A stretch of 6,761 nucleotides of DNA from Candidatus Heimdallarchaeota archaeon AB_125 (GTDB lineage: Archaea > Asgardarchaeota > Heimdallarchaeia > Heimdallarchaeales > Heimdallarchaeaceae). Shown in pieces: positions 5,643 through 6,761 of the stretch. The position numbers were made by a program, and so were the translations under genes. The number at the start of each line of letters is the position of its first letter. Position 1 is the stretch's first letter. The stretch covers positions 1 through 6,761 of the forward strand of contig MEHH01000155.1 of assembly GCA_001940755.1 (NCBI GenBank), read 5' to 3'. The notes beneath the pieces are model-generated. The model was not told where the DNA came from, searched no databases, and worked only from the letters and a program-made list of their open reading frames with translations.

Positions 5643-6461
5643 ATGGCAACAGTTACTGAAAAATCTGTCAAAGTAAAAGAAACAAAGAAACATCCTAAGA
5701 GACAAGGATTTAGAAGAACTATTATTTACATAACTTCGATCCTTTTTCCTGTAGTTTTCTATTATCTTTCTCCTATGGTCCCTATTCAAGGAGGGAAGAA
5801 TGGAGTTATTGCAGGTAGTCTTTTTGTTTTTGCTGGTTTATTTGTTTTCTCTCTATTTCTAGGAAGAGCTTATTGTGGTTGGGTTTGTCCAGCTGCGGGA
5901 TTTCAAGAAGTAGTAATGAATATTAAGAAAAATAATAAAAGAGTGAAAGCTAAATCATTCTTTGTAAAATGGATTATTTGGATCCCTTGGTTAACATTTG
6001 TTATTATCAATCCTTTTGTACTAGGAACTGGTATTCACAGTGCAAATTTCTTCTATCTTACAGAAGATAAACTCTATGTGTCATTATCAGCTTATACAAT
6101 TACTGGAGAAGTTGATCAATCCTATTTCGTTTATTTCCTGGTTGTAGCAATTATAGTACTATTGGCAATAGTAGTTGGTAAAAGATCTTTCTGCCATCAT
6201 GTTTGTTGGATGGCTCCATTCATGATTGTAGGAAGATGGATAAGTAATCTCTTACGAATTCCTTCGCTAAGATTGAAACCAAATACTGAAGCTTGCATAG
6301 AATGTCACAGATGTACTAGAGAATGTCCGATGAGTCTAGAAGTAGAAGAAATGGTTAAGAAAGGGAAAATAGAGCATAGAGAATGTATCTTATGTGGAAC
6401 TTGTGCAGATGTTTGTCCAAAAGGAGTAATAACTTATTCATTTAGTTCCTACAAAAAATGA
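5643..6461 (+). CDS. Membrane polyferredoxin, NapH/CcoG-like 4Fe-4S protein
   Basis: A 272-residue membrane iron-sulfur protein that should move electrons at the membrane. Helices lie at about 26-44, 55-73, 108-127 and 161-179. After helix 2 comes the family signature CGWVCP (Cys78, Cys82), and after helix 4 a second CxxxC, CHHVCWMAP (Cys184, Cys188); this pair of motifs marks the NapH/NosR/CcoG group (Fer4_5-like). The C-terminal domain binds two 4Fe-4S clusters: Cys218, 221, 224 with Cys228-Pro, and Cys248, 251, 254 with Cys258-Pro. In related proteins the chain passes electrons between quinol and a periplasmic or outside reductase, or assists metal-centre assembly. No NapG, NosZ or oxidase gene is visible, so the partner is unknown and no symbol is given. 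An in-frame GTG at 5634 would add three residues; I prefer the ATG at 5643 on promoter spacing. Divergent padR is its likely regulator. Confidence 0.9.
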   Translation: MATVTEKSVKVKETKKHPKRQGFRRTIIYITSILFPVVFYYLSPMVPIQGGKNGVIAGSLFVFAGLFVFSLFLGRAYCGWVCPAAGFQEVVMNIKKNNKRVKAKSFFVKWIIWIPWLTFVIINPFVLGTGIHSANFFYLTEDKLYVSLSAYTITGEVDQSYFVYFLVVAIIVLLAIVVGKRSFCHHVCWMAPFMIVGRWISNLLRIPSLRLKPNTEACIECHRCTRECPMSLEVEEMVKKGKIEHRECILCGTCADVCPKGVITYSFSSYKK

Positions 6462-6472
6462 TTTTTCTTCTT
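6462..6472 (+). terminator. T-rich terminator of the polyferredoxin gene
   Basis: TTTTTCTTCTT follows the TGA stop directly and fits archaeal T-tract termination. On the opposite strand the beta-helix gene has its own T-rich run (complement of 6494-6507), so the 58 bases between these convergent genes can end both transcripts. Confidence 0.45.
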
Positions 6473-6519
6473 ACCATATTCTTTATTTCTTTATCAAAAA
6501 AAGAAAGTAGAAAAGATTA

Positions 6520-6761
6520 CTATTTTCTCTTCTTTATTAAAGGAATTATCACCAAGCTTGAAACTAGTATCGTCAGTAAAAATGCAACAGATATTGTAAA
6601 TTCTGGTACTGAACTTAGAGGATAAGGATCTTCTGCACCTGCACTACCATCGATTGAATATGGTCCTGAGCCACTCCAGTCGCTCCAATAATTTCCAGTG
6701 TTAGTTAAAGTGTTATACCAAATGTTGTTTATTCCATCATCTCTTGCTTGTGAAGTACCTC
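6520..6761 (-). CDS. Parallel beta-helix (NosD-like) surface protein, C-terminal end only
   Basis: The window edge cuts this gene; only the last 79 codons and the stop are present, and the rest lies to the right. Visible residues are the end of a right-handed beta-helix of the NosD/CASH type: ARDDGINNIWYN, then GNYWSDWSGSGPY, an IDGSAGAED turn and DPYPL. This Asn/Gly/Trp pattern closes many archaeal secreted beta-helix proteins, which may bind or cleave surface carbohydrates. After it comes VPEF, a membrane helix (about 55-74 of the visible part) and the basic tail KKRK. That arrangement resembles the archaeal PEF-CTERM sorting signal, so the protein is probably exported and held on the cell surface, with the basic tail in the cytosol. 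The substrate and total length cannot be judged from this piece. Confidence 0.85.
   Translation of the reverse strand, partial: GTSQARDDGINNIWYNTLTNTGNYWSDWSGSGPYSIDGSAGAEDPYPLSSVPEFTISVAFLLTILVSSLVIIPLIKKRK

Noticed and set aside
5601..5789. A 62-codon minus-strand open frame overlapping the start of the polyferredoxin gene.
   Set aside because: It covers the shared promoter region and the 5' end of a secure gene, and has no motif or ribosome-binding site.

Overview
The window reads as archaeal chromosome, most likely from an Asgard (Heimdall- or Loki-like) lineage. By eye it is about one third G+C. Its genes sit behind TATA-type promoters, several apparently with leaderless or very short-leader transcripts. 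Its surface proteins end in a Thr/Pro or Val-Pro-Glu-Phe stretch, a membrane helix and a short basic tail, and it carries small two-helix membrane proteins ending in zinc ribbons. The phylum call is inference from style; there is no rRNA or other marker gene here.

Layout, left to right. A HEAT-repeat protein (+) enters from beyond the left edge and ends at 1048. A 54-codon rubredoxin gene (+, 1186-1350) follows behind its own promoter. It converges, across 31 bases holding a small hairpin, on a large secreted and membrane-anchored family 5 solute-binding protein (-, 1382-3181). A membrane/zinc-ribbon protein (+, 3380-3796) and a four-helix membrane protein (-, 3851-4273) converge next. The 222 bases after that hold a short, apparently decayed zinc-ribbon tail (+), a perfect 8+2+8 palindrome and the promoter of a second membrane/zinc-ribbon protein (+, 4496-4933). 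A PadR-family regulator (-, 4952-5533) is divergent from a membrane polyferredoxin of the NapH/CcoG type (+, 5643-6461). The right edge cuts a parallel beta-helix (NosD-like) surface protein (-, 6520-6761), of which only the C-terminus is visible.

Nearly every gene changes strand relative to its neighbour, so most are probably transcribed singly and there is no clear operon. Themes are cell-surface proteins (binding protein, beta-helix protein), membrane proteins with cytosolic zinc ribbons, and iron-dependent electron transfer (rubredoxin, polyferredoxin). The best-supported functional link is the PadR regulator with the divergent polyferredoxin.

The most unusual observation is the solute-binding protein. 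The segment that normally lies at the C-terminus of this family comes first, right after the signal peptide, and the segment that normally lies at the N-terminus follows it. This looks like a natural circular permutation. I see no CRISPR array, tRNA, rRNA, transposase or integrase.
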